A stretch of 64,000 nt of DNA from Verticillium longisporum (lineage: Eukaryota > Ascomycota > Sordariomycetes > Glomerellales > Plectosphaerellaceae). Numbering within the stretch: the first letter of the stretch is position 1; each line of letters begins with the position of its first letter. The notes beneath the pieces were generated by a model. It did not search any database, was not told the origin of the DNA, and saw only the letters and a program-made list of their open reading frames with translations. Below, one piece after another: positions 9,948 through 21,681 of this stretch. Where the stretch lies: positions 4,092,001-4,156,000 of the forward strand of contig JAETXT010000007.1 in NCBI GenBank assembly GCA_019188255.1. Direction: 5' to 3'. The position numbers and the translations under genes were made by a program.

Positions 9948-12183
9948 ATGTCCTCCGAACGCAGTAGGATCTCCCTGAGATCAGGCCCCCGGCGGAAGGG
10001 GGGTCGCCCAACCATCAGCGCCCCGAGACAGATCTCTGAACCCATCCCACAGAATGGACCGTCTCCCTTGCGCAATGCGAATGGCCCTGCCAGTGGCCCG
10101 GCCCTGCGACCCATCAATGAGGCACCGCCGCCTCCCCAGCAGCGCCAGCGCCCTCCGATTCAGCCTGGCGGAGGTAATGCGGTAGGTCGAATTGAACATG
10201 AGAGACCATGCCCAGAAAGCTGACGCGTGCTTTGGACATAGACCTCCGACCTGGTCAAACGACGATACTCGACGCGCTTTGGCAACTTTCCCGAGGCAGG
10301 CTTCGACGTCAACAACCCCCCCGTGCCCGCCTTGCCCACTCTCGACAAGTACGAGTCTCGCGAGAAGCGCGGAGGGCCTCCACCATCTAGAGGTGGCGCG
10401 GCACCCGCGATCGACCTGAAGGCTCTGCGAGACCCCAATCTCAACGCCGATCAATGTGGGAAGATGATGCCCCATCGTTCGCGACTTGACCACTAACCAA
10501 ATGCTTCTCAGATGTCGCCGGACTGCTCAGTGATGCAACCGAGGACCAGATTCAGGAGTACCAGGACTCCCTTCGACAGCTCAAGGCAAGAGCCCAGGCC
10601 GATCTCCAACAGAATGTGATGCAAAACCGCACCCAGTTCATCAAGATTGCCCACGAAGCCGACAAGCTGAAGGATGAGATGCGGACGCTCCGAAACCTCA
10701 TGGCCGAGTTCAAGGCCATCACATCCTCTCTCCGCGCTGCAGCGGCTGGTCGGGACGAATCAACCTGCCTCACTGGCGAGCTGTCGACGGGCCTCAGCAA
10801 GAGGGACAAGCGCAGCTCCGTAGCCGACCGCAGCGCCTTGTGGAACTCGCAGATGCAGGCCCTTTACAAGAACGTCGAGGGGACGCAAAAGTTCCTGCCC
10901 AACGCCCCCGGTCGTCATGTCATACAGAACGCCGGCCAGTGGATCGAACTCGACAATGCCACCTACAAGTCCCGGCGCGCCACACAGATCTTCTTGCTGA
11001 ATGACCACTTGCTTATCGCGTCGCGCAAGAAGCGCAAGACCGACGGGCCGCCCCGTGAGGGACAAGGCAACATCATCAAGCTGGTTGCAGACCGGTGCTG
11101 GCCCCTCTTGGACGTGGAGGTCTTCGACATGGCTGGGTCGAGCGAGTCGTCCAGCACGAGGAGCAAGCTGACAGACGCCATTCGCGTCCGAGGCAATGGC
11201 CAGGAGTCTTTCATCTACCGCACGGAGAAACCGGACGATCCCGACAAGCCGTCCCTGCTTCTGAACATTCGCAAGGCCGTGGAGGAGCTCCGCAAGAGCC
11301 TGCAGTCTGAGATGGAGGCCAACAACAAGACCAAGGAGACGATCAACTACTTTGCGTCACGCGACCCGGGGCTGTTGCAGAAGGCTGAGCTCCTGGAGAC
11401 TCTGTCGGATATCAAGGACATGCGCATCGAGGTGGACGGCAACCAACAGAACCTCCGCTGGGTGGAGGGCCAGATGGACGAGCTCGACATTGAGATTGCG
11501 CTGCAACACTTTGAGAATGCCGTTGAGAGGGTTGAGAAGCTCAAGAAGCTTGCGAGGGGTTTGAAGAGCAACGCCGTGGCGCAGGATTTTATCAATTTCA
11601 AAGTCGAAGAGCGCTGCGTCAAGGTGGCCGATATGCTGCTCCGCGAACTCGACATGTACCACAACATGGCCACCAAGACGAGGCGCATCGTGTCATGGCT
11701 GACAAGACTCGGCTACGAAGACCGTGCGCGCGAGTCGTACCTCCTGGCGAGGCACAACGTGATCCAGCATCGATCAAGGTCAGTCAAGTTTGCTGGTAGC
11801 TGAACCATGCACCCATGCTGACCCAGAATGCCAGGCAATGCACGTTCCAGGGCGACCTTCACCAGTACATCTGGGAGATCTCGTTCTGCTACTTTACGCT
11901 CATCAAACACACCGTCACCGTTTACCAATCTTGCTTCCCGCCGCCCATGATGAGCACTTGCGTGAAGTGGGCCAAGGAAGTGGTGGAGGCCTTCATCCTG
12001 ATTCTTTCTCGCCAGCACAGGAGCTCGTAGCGCGACCGCAAGGTTTGGTCCGAGTGCATAGATCGCGCGCAGAAGCACGCCTCCATGCTGGCCGAAGTTG
12101 GCTTGGACTTCAAGACAATGGTCGGCCAGGAGCTGCGTGAGTTTAAGCGGTCAGATAGCCCAGTAGGCCTGGGCTTGGAGTGA
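9948..12183 (+). CDS. EXO84: Exocyst subunit Exo84, with an in-frame TAG near the C-terminus
   Basis: Subunit of the exocyst, which tethers secretory vesicles at growth sites. Exons 9948-10181, 10242-10455, 10512-11778, 11835-12183; all introns are 56-60 nt and in phase. The N-terminus (RPTISAPRQISEPIPQN) and the YSTRFGNFPEAGFDVNNPP segment are Exo84-like. A Vps51-type coiled coil (about 150-230) is followed by a PH domain (about 265-420, VIQNAGQWIEL...RATQIFLLNDHLLIAS) and C-terminal helices. A TAG at 12028-12030 ends the frame after SRQHRSS (636 aa), yet 50 more codons continue in the same frame (RDRKVWSECIDRAQKHASML) to TGA at 12181-12183 and resemble the expected C-terminus. The stop may be a sequence error, a truncating mutation, or a codon that is read or edited. 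Confidence 0.9.
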
Positions 12184-12888
12184 GGGATCTGGAAGGCGCA
12201 TGAGGGGCCTTGGAGGTGCTGTATGAGCGCGAGGCTCGATATTTGTCGATGTCTTCCAACTCTTATCATGATTCTATGCAGCCTCTGTTCAATCTAGCCA
12301 TGTCATCGTCAAATGAAAACACTTGTTGATAGGGCAGTCTGCTGGAATGATGTCCTCTACAGCGATGCTGGGTGCGAGGGTTTCAGGGGCACATCAGGGG
12401 TTGGTGCCAGCCGAGGGCAGCTGGCGCATTTTGAAGCTCCCTCGCGCGCATCAACGCGTCTCTGACGCCCCATCTTTTCAACCTCACCTCTTAGACGGCT
12501 GTTCCAATCTCATAGCTGTCCAGACTTGACGAACAAGACTGGGAAGCTGTGCTGTTCTTACCAGACAGACAATTGGAGGTTTCTACGACGGTCAAGGTAA
12601 TAACTTCCCCTGTCCATGATTGCGTTCGCCTCGGCCCAGCCTTATGAGTGCTTCCTACCCCATTGTGAGCTTGGCATATCCTGCGATGAGTTCGCATGCC
12701 AATCTCATCTCCAAGTGAGCACTGGCTTAGCTTCGAGCCATCAGCCTCTTAGTCACGCAATCCAAGCACCATAATGAGCCGCTCGCATCAAGTAAAAACG
12801 AGAAGCTTCTTGACCGCATCACTAATGAGACCTTCAGATCCGATCCCGTTACCACCAGCTCTCTCAGTCCCACCGCTTCCTCGCCGCC
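12184..12888. other. Intergenic between EXO84 and the Dpb3-like gene
   Basis: 3' region of EXO84 and promoter of the next gene. No coding signal, repeat or RNA gene was recognised. Confidence 0.45.
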
Positions 12889-13775
12889 ATGCCCTACAAC
12901 ACCACAGCCATCCCTCCCCGCAAGGAGGTCACGGGCCAGCCGGCCCTGCCCCGTACGTCCACCAGCTCTCACGACCGATCAAAGCAGCCAGCCAGCTAGA
13001 CAGAGCACTAACAAGGCCGTCCCCAGTCGCTCGCGTCAAGAAGATCATCGCTCAGGACCCAGACATCAGCATCTGTTCCAGCAACGCAGCATTCATCATC
13101 ACAGTCGCCACGGCACGTGCAAAACAAGATCCTCGCTGATGTAGCGATTCGACGCAGTCAGCTGCTAACAGGGCGCAGGAGATGTTCATCCAGCACCTCG
13201 CCAATGAAGCCCACAACCAGGCCAAGCTCGACCGGAAGCCCCGCCGCAACGTGCAGTACAAGGACCTAGGTACGTCCTCTCTCGGCGTGCTTCAGTACAC
13301 GTTCTCCCGCAGTGATGGGTCGCGATTTTGATCGCCAAAGGTAGCATTAAACTAACAGAAGGGGGGGGGGGGGGGAAAAGCCAACGCCGTCGCGCACAAT
13401 GACAACCTCGAGTTCCTCGAGGACGTCATCCCCAAGACGACAACGTACAAGAAGATCAAGGGCCTGGCCCAGGCGACCCGCGCCCGCGTCGCCGGCGAAA
13501 AGGTCGCCACCGACGAGACGCGCCCCGCGCGGGCGGGCACCAAGAAGTCGCGCGCCGCCGGTGCCGGCGCCGGCACGAACGGTGCTGCGGACACGGGGGC
13601 GCTCCGGCCCGGTGGGGGTGCCAACGGCGTCAATGGCGTCGCGTCGCGCGGCGGCCCGGCTGCGGCCTCTGCTGCTTCCGCGGCGGCCATGGACGACCCC
13701 AGTGCGCAGCTGCAGGCTGAGATGCGGCAGGCGGCCGGGGCGGATCACGATGGCGACGTCGACATGACGGGCTAG
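12889..13775 (+). CDS. DPB3: Histone-fold protein, DNA polymerase epsilon subunit Dpb3-like
   Basis: Histone-fold (CBF/NF-Y type) protein, most like the small polymerase epsilon/CHRAC subunit. Exons 12889-12952, 13027-13112, 13179-13269, 13381-13775; 211 aa. The fold spans about residues 20-110 (ARVKKIIAQDPDISICSSNA, EMFIQHLANEAHNQAK, NDNLEFLEDVIPK), followed by an Ala/Gly-rich tail. Intron 2 (13113-13178) starts with GC, not GT: only gcacgt after ACG keeps VATEMF in frame, and the branch gctaac and acceptor cag are good. Intron 3 (13270-13380) ends with 15 Gs followed by aaaag. A related Hap5/NF-YC assignment is less likely, given the sequence around EMFIQHLA. Confidence 0.85.
13361..13375. 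repeat. Poly-G run of 15 next to a splice acceptor
   Basis: Fifteen consecutive G lie between the branch-like actaac and the acceptor aaaag of the third Dpb3-like intron, where a pyrimidine tract would be expected. The length may be poorly measured. Confidence 0.9.
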
Positions 13776-14153
13776 TGGCCAGTTGGCGGGTCGACTTTGC
13801 GGTACTGGGCGAAGAGGGACTGATGCGCGCGCTTGGTGGACAGGGGAGCAGTAGCAGCAGCAGCGATGGGGACAGAGTGTACAGTATTGACCTGTAATGA
13901 TGACAACGAGGTGTTTTGATCATAAACTACCCAGGCCTCCCTCGGGACCTGTTTTTCCTCTACCGATGCCGTTTCAACGCCGTGTGACAATGTCAAGTAG
14001 TAACGAAAAAATGAGAAAACAAAAAAAATAGAGGCAAATGTGCCATGAGAGGCATCCGTTCCCCTCCTCCACAGCCCTTTCCATCCGTCATGTTCATGTC
14101 GAGACTCGACTGCCATTTCCCAGGGGATTCAAGCTACAAAAAGAAGGGCAGGT
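13776..14153. other. Intergenic, convergent 3' ends
   Basis: 3' regions of the convergent Dpb3-like and LEA1 genes. It includes a short AGC-type run near 13850 and A-runs near 14010-14030. Nothing else was seen. Confidence 0.5.
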
Positions 14154-15230
14154 TTATTCCTCCATGACATCAGCATCGAGGTGCACGCCAGGGGGTAATG
14201 TCCCCTCGTTGAGCATCTTCTCAAGCCGAATGATCTCCTGCAGGCTGTCGGCACGCTTGATCATCTCCTGCAGACGCTTCTTCTCCTTGTCGGTGAGCTT
14301 GATGCGCGACAGGCGCGAGCCCTGCGCCTGGTCGCCGGCAGCAGCGGTGCCGCCCGCGGCGCCCGTGTCGAACGTCTTGGACTTGACGCCCATGATCTGC
14401 GCAGTCAGCATGCCGTGTTGAGAAGGCGGAGGGTAGGCGACGCACCTTGGAGGCGAGCGCCGTCGGCTCGTCGGCCGTGCCGAACAGGGCAACGGCCTGC
14501 TGGCGCTCGGCGTCCTTGACCTTGACGTAGTCGAGGAAGCGGACGCCGGGACACCGCCAGAGCACCCAGTAGCGGTAGTTCTGCGACGCGGTCAGCTTTT
14601 CCAAGGTCCTCCATTCGCTCCGTCGTCCACATTGTGCGGAAAGGGGAGGAGAGCACGCACCTCCTTCCTGGTGACGGGGTTCTCGATCAGCACGAGGTGG
14701 GTTAGGCGGGCAAACTTGGCGAGGACATCGAGGTCGGCGAGCTCGGCGATCTGGTTTGAGGCGAGCACAAGGTGGCGCAGGTTCGGGATGGCGGTGGGCA
14801 GGGCGGGCTGTATGGAGGCGACGCGGTTGCGGGCGAGCAGCAGGGTGGTGATGCGCGGCGACAGGGGGAAGTTGCCGAGGGTCTGGATGTCGTTGTCGGT
14901 GAGGTCGATCGAGTCGTGGGGCTGTCTTGTCAGTCTTGTGCTTGTCAACGAGGAACGTATCTCAGACCCTGCCAGAAGGGCGCAGGGCGCAGGGGCAGAG
15001 CAGAAGGAAGGGAAGAGACTCACGCCGGCAGCGCCCAGGTTCTCAATGGCGGGGATTCGGTGTCCTGTCTCGCACGCGCCCGGCGAAGGGGCCTCGCTAT
15101 CAATTCTGGCTCTAGATCAAAAGTGTAGTATCTGTTCTTGTCGCAACGCACCTCGGAGATCGAGCTCGCGCTCCTTGAGCGGGTTCAGGTAGGAGAGAGA
15201 GTCCTTGATGAGCTCCGCCGTGAGCCGCAT
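14154..15230 (-). CDS. LEA1: U2 small nuclear ribonucleoprotein A' (Lea1)
   Basis: Leucine-rich-repeat protein of the U2 snRNP that pairs with the U2 B'' protein on U2 snRNA stem-loop IV. Exons on the minus strand: 15230-15152, 15064-15024, 14921-14661, 14580-14446, 14396-14154; 252 aa, all in phase. The start MRLTAELIKDSLSYLNPLKE is typical. Leucine-rich repeats run through about residues 40-130 (IDLTDNDIQTLGNFPLSPRI, LRHLVLASNQIAELADLDVL), with an LRR cap NYRYWVLWRCPGVRFLDYVK. The C-terminus is charged and helical (LTDKEKKRLQEMIKRADSLQ). It carries four introns in 1.1 kb, itself unremarkable for this lineage. Confidence 0.95.
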
Positions 15231-15908
15231 CGTGGGCGGTCGGTGGGGTTACCGTGGTGGTGGTGGTGTCGTGTGCCTCGTGGCGAAGGTGATTGAGACT
15301 GAAGGCTCTGCGTATGGCTTCTTCCGCTTAGCTCGTGTTCAAGCCGCTGAGGGAGGGAGGATAGTGGCGGCGACGTCGTTGGTTGTGGTGGAGGAATTGG
15401 CAGGGCTAAGCGTCGAGTGCGCTTCTCATGGTGGACAAGGCTGAAGATGCGGTTGCGGTAGGCGGAATGTGGTGGGCGCCCAGAGTACGGAGCGGACAGG
15501 CCAGGGTCAGTGAGTGCAAGTGCAAGCGCAAGCGCCGCGGGGACGAAATTTTGGCCGCGCGATAAGATAAGAGCTGTGTGTATATCTCCGCACTGTCTGC
15601 ACTGTGTGAAGCCTCTGGATGTTAACAACAACAACTGCATTTCCTCTCATTGATGATTTTTTTCTGATCAATGACACTCATGGTAGAGGAGCTTCTACCA
15701 AGTAGCAAAATCCATCCAACACAAACCCGAGGCCTTGTTGCTGATCCTGGTCCGAATGTTCATGTCGTCGTCACCAACCCTCAAACCAACATCACAGGAC
15801 AACGGACACTCATAACTCGATCATCATCTGCAAAAAGCCCAGAATCATGTAGCGGTATCTATCCATGTTCTACCCTGTACCAAGCGCCCAACAGCAAAAA
15901 ACGCCCTC
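15231..15908. other. Intergenic upstream of LEA1
   Basis: LEA1 promoter plus the 3' region of VPS15. A purine-rich part (15240-15460) contains GGT/GTG repeats. No supported gene was seen. Confidence 0.45.
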
Positions 15909-18900
15909 TTATGAGAAGATGAACACGACACCAGACCGATCAGCAGACACCGTCATGCAATAGGGCATCTCCAACACGGCCACGTCCGTAATAGAGTCGA
16001 GATGCGCCTTGAGGAGCTGCTGCTGCTGTACCGAAACGACCGTCGACCGCGCGCTGCGCCCGCCAACGCCACCCGCGCCGTTCTTCTCACGCCCGGCCCC
16101 GGCATTGGGTGCCGTGGGCGCCGCACGCGGGATCCTCTCCGTTTTGACCGCCAGCGCCGCCGTCGGCTGAGACGCCGTGAACATGGGCCTCTGCTCCTCG
16201 GCCGTGACCCCGCTGTAGACGGCCGAGTTCTCGACGCGCGCGAGGTCCCAGAACCGCAACTTCTTGTCCGAGCCCCCCGTCACGATGAAAGCATGCCGCA
16301 CGTCGCGTGTGTCTTCGCCAACCGCCGTGCCCGCGACCATGGCGCGCACACCGCCGTCCGCCGTGCCGTGGCTGCCGCCGCCGCCGCCGCTCGGCTCAAT
16401 GTTGGTCGCATATCGGCCCAGCATGCCCTCGGCCCTATCCTCGTCGACCTGCCACGGCTCGTAGCCCCTCAGCGCCTCCTTACTGCCGCCGCCGACCCGG
16501 TAAATCTCGCGACATGTCGTTCGCTCAAGGTCCCACACCGTGACCTCGCCCTGGCCCCTACCGCCCGCAACGCAGACCCACTTGCCCCGGCCCTTACTAG
16601 GATGCACGCAGACGCGGTGGATGGCGCTCTTGCCCGGCACGCCCCAGCCCTTGAGGCGCATCTTGAAGCGCAGATCCCACAAGTCTAGGACGCCGTGTGA
16701 CGTACCGACGCAGAGCCAGTTACGCTTGCGGTCGATGCAGAAGCACGTCGGTGTGCCGTGATGAACCGGGTTCTCCAGCACATACAGCAGCGACATGGTC
16801 CGCAGGTCAATGGCCAGGATCCTCGATCTGTTCGTCGCCAGCATCAACACTGAGCTGGCGTCCATCTTGAAGTGCTCACACCACACGGCATGCTCGCCCT
16901 GCGGCAGCTGGTACTCGCGCAGCAGGCGCAGCTTGAGGTATCGCAGAACCCCGGCGGCGCCCACTGTCTCAACCTTGACGACGTGGACGCTGCCGTCGCT
17001 GGCGCAGCTGATAAAGGTATGCGTATTCTCCACGAAACACAGTGCGAGCACGTGCGCGTCAGGCGCGTGCTTGTGAACCTGCCTCGAGCGGTTGGTAATG
17101 TTCTTCTCCAGCCTTGCCGTATCCCAGACCCGAACGGTGCCATCGTCTCCGCCGGTGAGGAAGAAGACGTGGTCTGGCGACGCGATGAGACGGTTGATGG
17201 CGCCCGCATGCTCCCCAAATGTCGCCACAAGCCGTCCGGTAGGTCTCCATGGCTCATCGCCCCCGGGTCCTGTCGTCTTGTTGACAACCTCGCGGCGGCT
17301 GACGGGCGTGACGAGTGGTCCGAATTCGACAATGTCATGCGGGAACACATTGACGTACATGGCATCGAGCATCTTCAATATACTGGGTCCTTTCCCTCGT
17401 ATGAGTGGTTGGCCTTCACATTTCCGCTGAGAGTCGCTGCACTCGGTTGACGGTCCCCAACACCGGGGCGGGCGCCGGTATCCTGTGAAAAGGGCCCTTC
17501 GACCTCTCCAAAAGCATTCGTCTCCGTCATGCTCGTCTCGGGCACGCTCTTGTTACTCTCCTTGCGTCCCAGAAGACTCAACGCGCTTGCTTGGTGTCGC
17601 ATGGCTCTCCGTGACGCATAAGGCTGATCCTTAACGGAAGAATCGTCATCAACGGGGCTGCCGACGGTCAAAAGGCTACTACCTTGACCCGTCCCTGCCC
17701 TCTTCTTCGTGTCAATCGGTCGCGTGCGCGAAACGTCACGAGAGGGAGGCCCTTCAACCACGCGTGTCCTCAAGCTGTTCAAGGTAGCCAGCCGTCTCTT
17801 GCTCGCCGAGTCGTTGATCGTCATGGACGCGTCGAGCAGTGCGTCCGCGATAGTGTAGGGCCCTTGCTTGACCGGCTCAGGGGTATCTGGCAGCTGCTGA
17901 GGTAGCTCTTGGTCGAAGAAGACCGTCTGACGGGTGATGCCGAGGCTCTGGAGGGACACCACTTCGTTAGTCGTGGTAGGCTCGCCAGGACTCTCAATGC
18001 CGGTCTTTGTGAGGCTGAGCCGCCAGATAAAGTCTCGTAACGCTACAAGCTTGAACTCATCCTCGTGGCCCAAGCCAAGGTTCTTCAGCCTCGCCAGCCA
18101 CTGGTCATCTTCCGTCGTCCTCGCTGACTGCCTGAGTGTATTGACGTGCAGGTCCTTGGACGACTTGGTCGCAAGGCCGGTGGGCAACGAGCTGGATACT
18201 GAGGGACGAAGCTCCTGTGACGGCGTCCAGAACTTGCTCTTCTTGGTCTTCTGCGCCCAGCTCAAAGCCTGGTCGAACGCAGCTCGGGATAGCGGTCGCT
18301 TCAAGGTGTCCAATAGCTCGAGCTCGCCGAATGCCGGTATCATGTCTGTCTTCAGATACGGCTGGATGAGCGGCAGCACGATACCGATGATATCTGCCGG
18401 CGACAGCGACTTGGCGGCCTGCGAGAGGAACTCTGACGCCGACTCGCGAATCCACTGGTTGGGATGCATTGTAAATCTGCCAATGATGTCGATCAACTCC
18501 CACAACCGGGCCCGGGACAAGAGCCCCAGATTAGCCAGCTGCGCCAGGCAGTGGAGAGTCGACTGCACGACAAACTCCTCGGGGTCGGTCAGCGCCTGCA
18601 CCATGAGGGGCAGCATAAACTCCTCGAGGCTGACGCCGCCGACAGGCGCCGAGACCCCCACTATGGCACCGAAGAAGGCGCACTTCAACTTCCAGTCCCG
18701 GTCGTTGAGGTATGTGTTGAGGTGGGTGAGCAGGATGTCGTTGGCCTCAGCCGGGCCGAAGAAGATGCACAGCTCCGGAACCGATGTCAAAAAGGCACGC
18801 CGGACCGAGACATCCGTATCTTCGATGAGTGTTTTCGTATGTGCTTCGAACATGGAGAAGAGTTCGCGCTGAGCATCATCGAAGAGATTATCAGCCAATA

Positions 18901-20615
18901 CCTCTGCTTCTTTGCCTGGTTCCACCTCGGGATCGGCCACAGTCAGAGCACCGTTGGCTTTCAAGGTCGCCGCCATCTCGAGGAAGCGCAACGCAGTCGA
19001 CGCGAGGCCTCCCAGGCACGAGGCATACGTTGCTCGCACGAGTGGGCTCACGGGTGGGGAGGGGCCGAGGAGCGAAGTCTGAAAGCGCGGAAGGATGTAC
19101 TCGATGAACACATACGCGTTGACAGGGGAAATGGCTGTCACAAGCTGCAGGAGCTGCGTGATCGACCGAGTCGCCGCGATGACAACAAGGTCCGACTTGT
19201 CGCCGAGCAACAGCACCAAGTAAGGCAGCACCCGGTCCAACTTGGCCAAGTCGGGTATTCGCTCAGCAAAGGCAAGCAGGATGTCGCAAGCCCGGACCCT
19301 GGAAGCCGCGCGAGCCGTATGCCTGATGCTCGACACGACAAGATTCAAGAAGATGAGGGTGCCGTCATTTTTGGGACCATCCGGATTGCCCGTCACGTAC
19401 TGCTCGTGGTTCGGAATGTTGAGTCGAACTGGGAAATGCCCAAGGCCGAGCTTGCTCGCCAGGGGTACAACCTGGGTGTCGCGCTTGCCAGGTTGATAGC
19501 CGAGGAAATAGGAAATCTTATCAAAGTCGAGGAAAATGCGGTCTATCCTGTCATCGGCCTCGCCAAGGTTTCTGGACGCGCCAGAGATCGGGCTGTTGCC
19601 CGAGGAAGGGTCCGTGACCAGCTCCATGTACTGGTGAAGAAAGTTGTAGAAATACTCTGGGAAGACCTTGCCCTTCCAAAAGTCGAGATATTGCTCCGCC
19701 GAGTATCGTCTCTCGGGATCAAGCTGCACCATGCTCGATATCATGTCCCGAATGTCCCTGTCCGGTATGCGGCTTATCTGCGAGATGACCGGGTCATACT
19801 CGCCCCTGCGGAACTTGTAGATTTGACTCAGGGTGAAGATGGGCGCTTCGAGGAAGACTTCGGCGATGACACAGCCGGCGCTGAAGACATCCATGGCCCA
19901 GGTGAGCTTGGCCTCCTTCGTGCCCACGTCATCCGGCGCAACGAATCGCTCGGGCGCCAAGTAACAGGTCCGCCGTCCAGACGAGTCAAAGTAGTACGAG
20001 AAATCGCCGGGGTTGTCATCGGGAAGCAATATTGGTTTGATGGGCGAGGAAAAGTCGGTCAGGTACAGCCAGTTCCAAGACGTCACGAGGGTATTCTCGG
20101 ACTTGATGTCGCCATGGTAGATGTCCCGCGCGTGGCAGTCACGCAGGGCGCAGAGCAGCTGAAAGGCGAGCCACTTCTTCTCAATGTCTTCGAGGAAGGG
20201 TCTCGTGCTCATGCGGTCGTACAGCGAGTTGTAGAGGAACTGACGGACGAGGTAGCCGTTCGTCTCGGTTTCGATGATGCGTTGGAAGGGGAGTGCGTTT
20301 GGGACTTCGGCGAGGGCCTTTCGCTGCGCTAGACGAGAAGAGGAAGAGTCAACATGAGGTGGCACATATCCTGGTGCGGGCGCCATCGTGTCTCTACCTA
20401 CCGATGAGCTCCTTTTTGTACTTGTCGAGCGACAGGGGTGTGTAGGGTTTGGCCAGGACCTTGACCAACACGACGCCATCGTGGTGTCGTGCGCGGACGC
20501 TCTTCATGAAGCGCGCCGTGCCTAGGCTCCGCTCGTACACAAGGTCGGACAGCTCGGGAACATCGATGCTGGCCGAGCCAGCATACGGCGTCGCGAGAGA
20601 GAAGCCTTGGCCCAT
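15909..20615 (-). CDS. VPS15: Vps15 protein kinase-like subunit of the Vps34 PI3-kinase complexes, one frameshift
   Basis: Regulatory subunit of class III PI3-kinase, used in autophagy and endosomal sorting. Exons on the minus strand: 20615-20402 and 20328-15909 with intron 20401-20329; about 1544 aa if the frame is repaired. MGQGFSLA fits N-myristoylation. The kinase domain (about 25-310) has HGDIKSEN and an atypical TDFSSP where DFG is usual, as known for Vps15. HEAT-like repeats follow (about 380-720), then a Ser/Thr-rich linker and WD40 repeats (about 1060-1544, FLTGGDDGTVRVWDT and FIVTGGSDKKLRFWD). Near 17385-17387 a run CCC on the minus strand puts a TGA after YEGKDPVY; adding one base gives YEGKDPSILKMLDAMYVN and joins the WD40 part. 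No intron of plausible size fits there. Confidence 0.93.
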
Positions 20616-21681
20616 GATGTCAGTCTGGCGTTGTGCCTATGTGGTGCCTTGTGTCGGTGTGGCGGATAGGCCAGTCATCTTGGTAAGGTAGATGGCAGAT
20701 GGTCAGGTCGGAGCTGGACGCTCTGGGTCTTGGCTGCGAGGAAACACAAAAGCGCTGGTTGTTTGTCTATGTCGGGCCTCTGCCCGTGCTGCCTGTTGTC
20801 CGTTTGCTTTGTCGTCAATGCTGCAGCTTGCTAGCTACCCGCTACTTAAGAGGTACCTGCATAGCCTTGTCGTGGTGGGAACTGTGAATGGCTTGGTGGT
20901 TGGAGCTCAGTAGGTAGGGAGCACGCGCATGCGGGGACTGACGTCGGCGGGACAGTTTGTCTAACCCCCGACAGTGGGCATTTGGAGGCTTGTGATTGGT
21001 TTAACAGGCGCTCCACGCGTTGCTTGTCACGAGCTTCGATCCGTCACATAGGTACCTAGCCTCATACAGACGACCTTGGAGTACAATTGTTGCACGTGGG
21101 CAAAGAGCACCATGAAACTACATCCGACACGAACGCATTGGTCACGAGCGCAACTTAAGACAGGTCATGTAAGTAAATTAGGATGGCATGAAGCCAATAC
21201 CTTATGAAGATGCTTAGAACCTTCAAAAACTCTATCCTCTTTCACCTCTCTGTCTAACCCTGCCAGTCATAACTTCTACAACGACGTGCAGCATCTGGCG
21301 AGCCCCTTTTCAACATGGAAACGGACAAGTCAAAATTAAAGCCACAGAGGGTGCTCTGCCCGACCTTTGCTCATCCCCCAAAACCACCTCTGACGCGCAG
21401 TCCGGGTATAGTGACAGGGCGGTTAAGTCGATAGGGAGAAGAGAGCCACGCGATATTGGTCGCACGATTGAGAATGGACACGGAGAGCTGCCGTTCAAAC
21501 ACAACAGAAGCGGACCTGTATCAGAACGGCGTGGCCCGCCTTCGCTTGACTGGTCGTGTATGAACATGGTAAGCCCGCCGCAAACGGAGAATGGTAGTAT
21601 GAATCGTAAAAGCCTGAACGCCATAGCCAAATGCCACAAAAAAACAAGGAACTGCTGTCGTAAAGACGTATCTCAAGCTCA
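20616..21681. other. Intergenic upstream of VPS15
   Basis: VPS15 promoter and the 3' region of the Fus1-like gene. GGTACCT or AGGTAGG elements occur near 20851, 20911 and 21049-21060. No convincing ORF or RNA gene was seen. Confidence 0.45.

Noticed and set aside
17375..17395. Programmed ribosomal frameshifting in VPS15 and the other genes
   Set aside because: No slippery heptamer with a following structure was seen, and so many unrelated genes would not share it; missing bases explain it more simply.
18464..20332. A 622-codon open frame on the plus strand
   Set aside because: It is antisense to VPS15, whose kinase and HEAT segments are clear on the minus strand; the plus frame has no domain and reflects codon bias.
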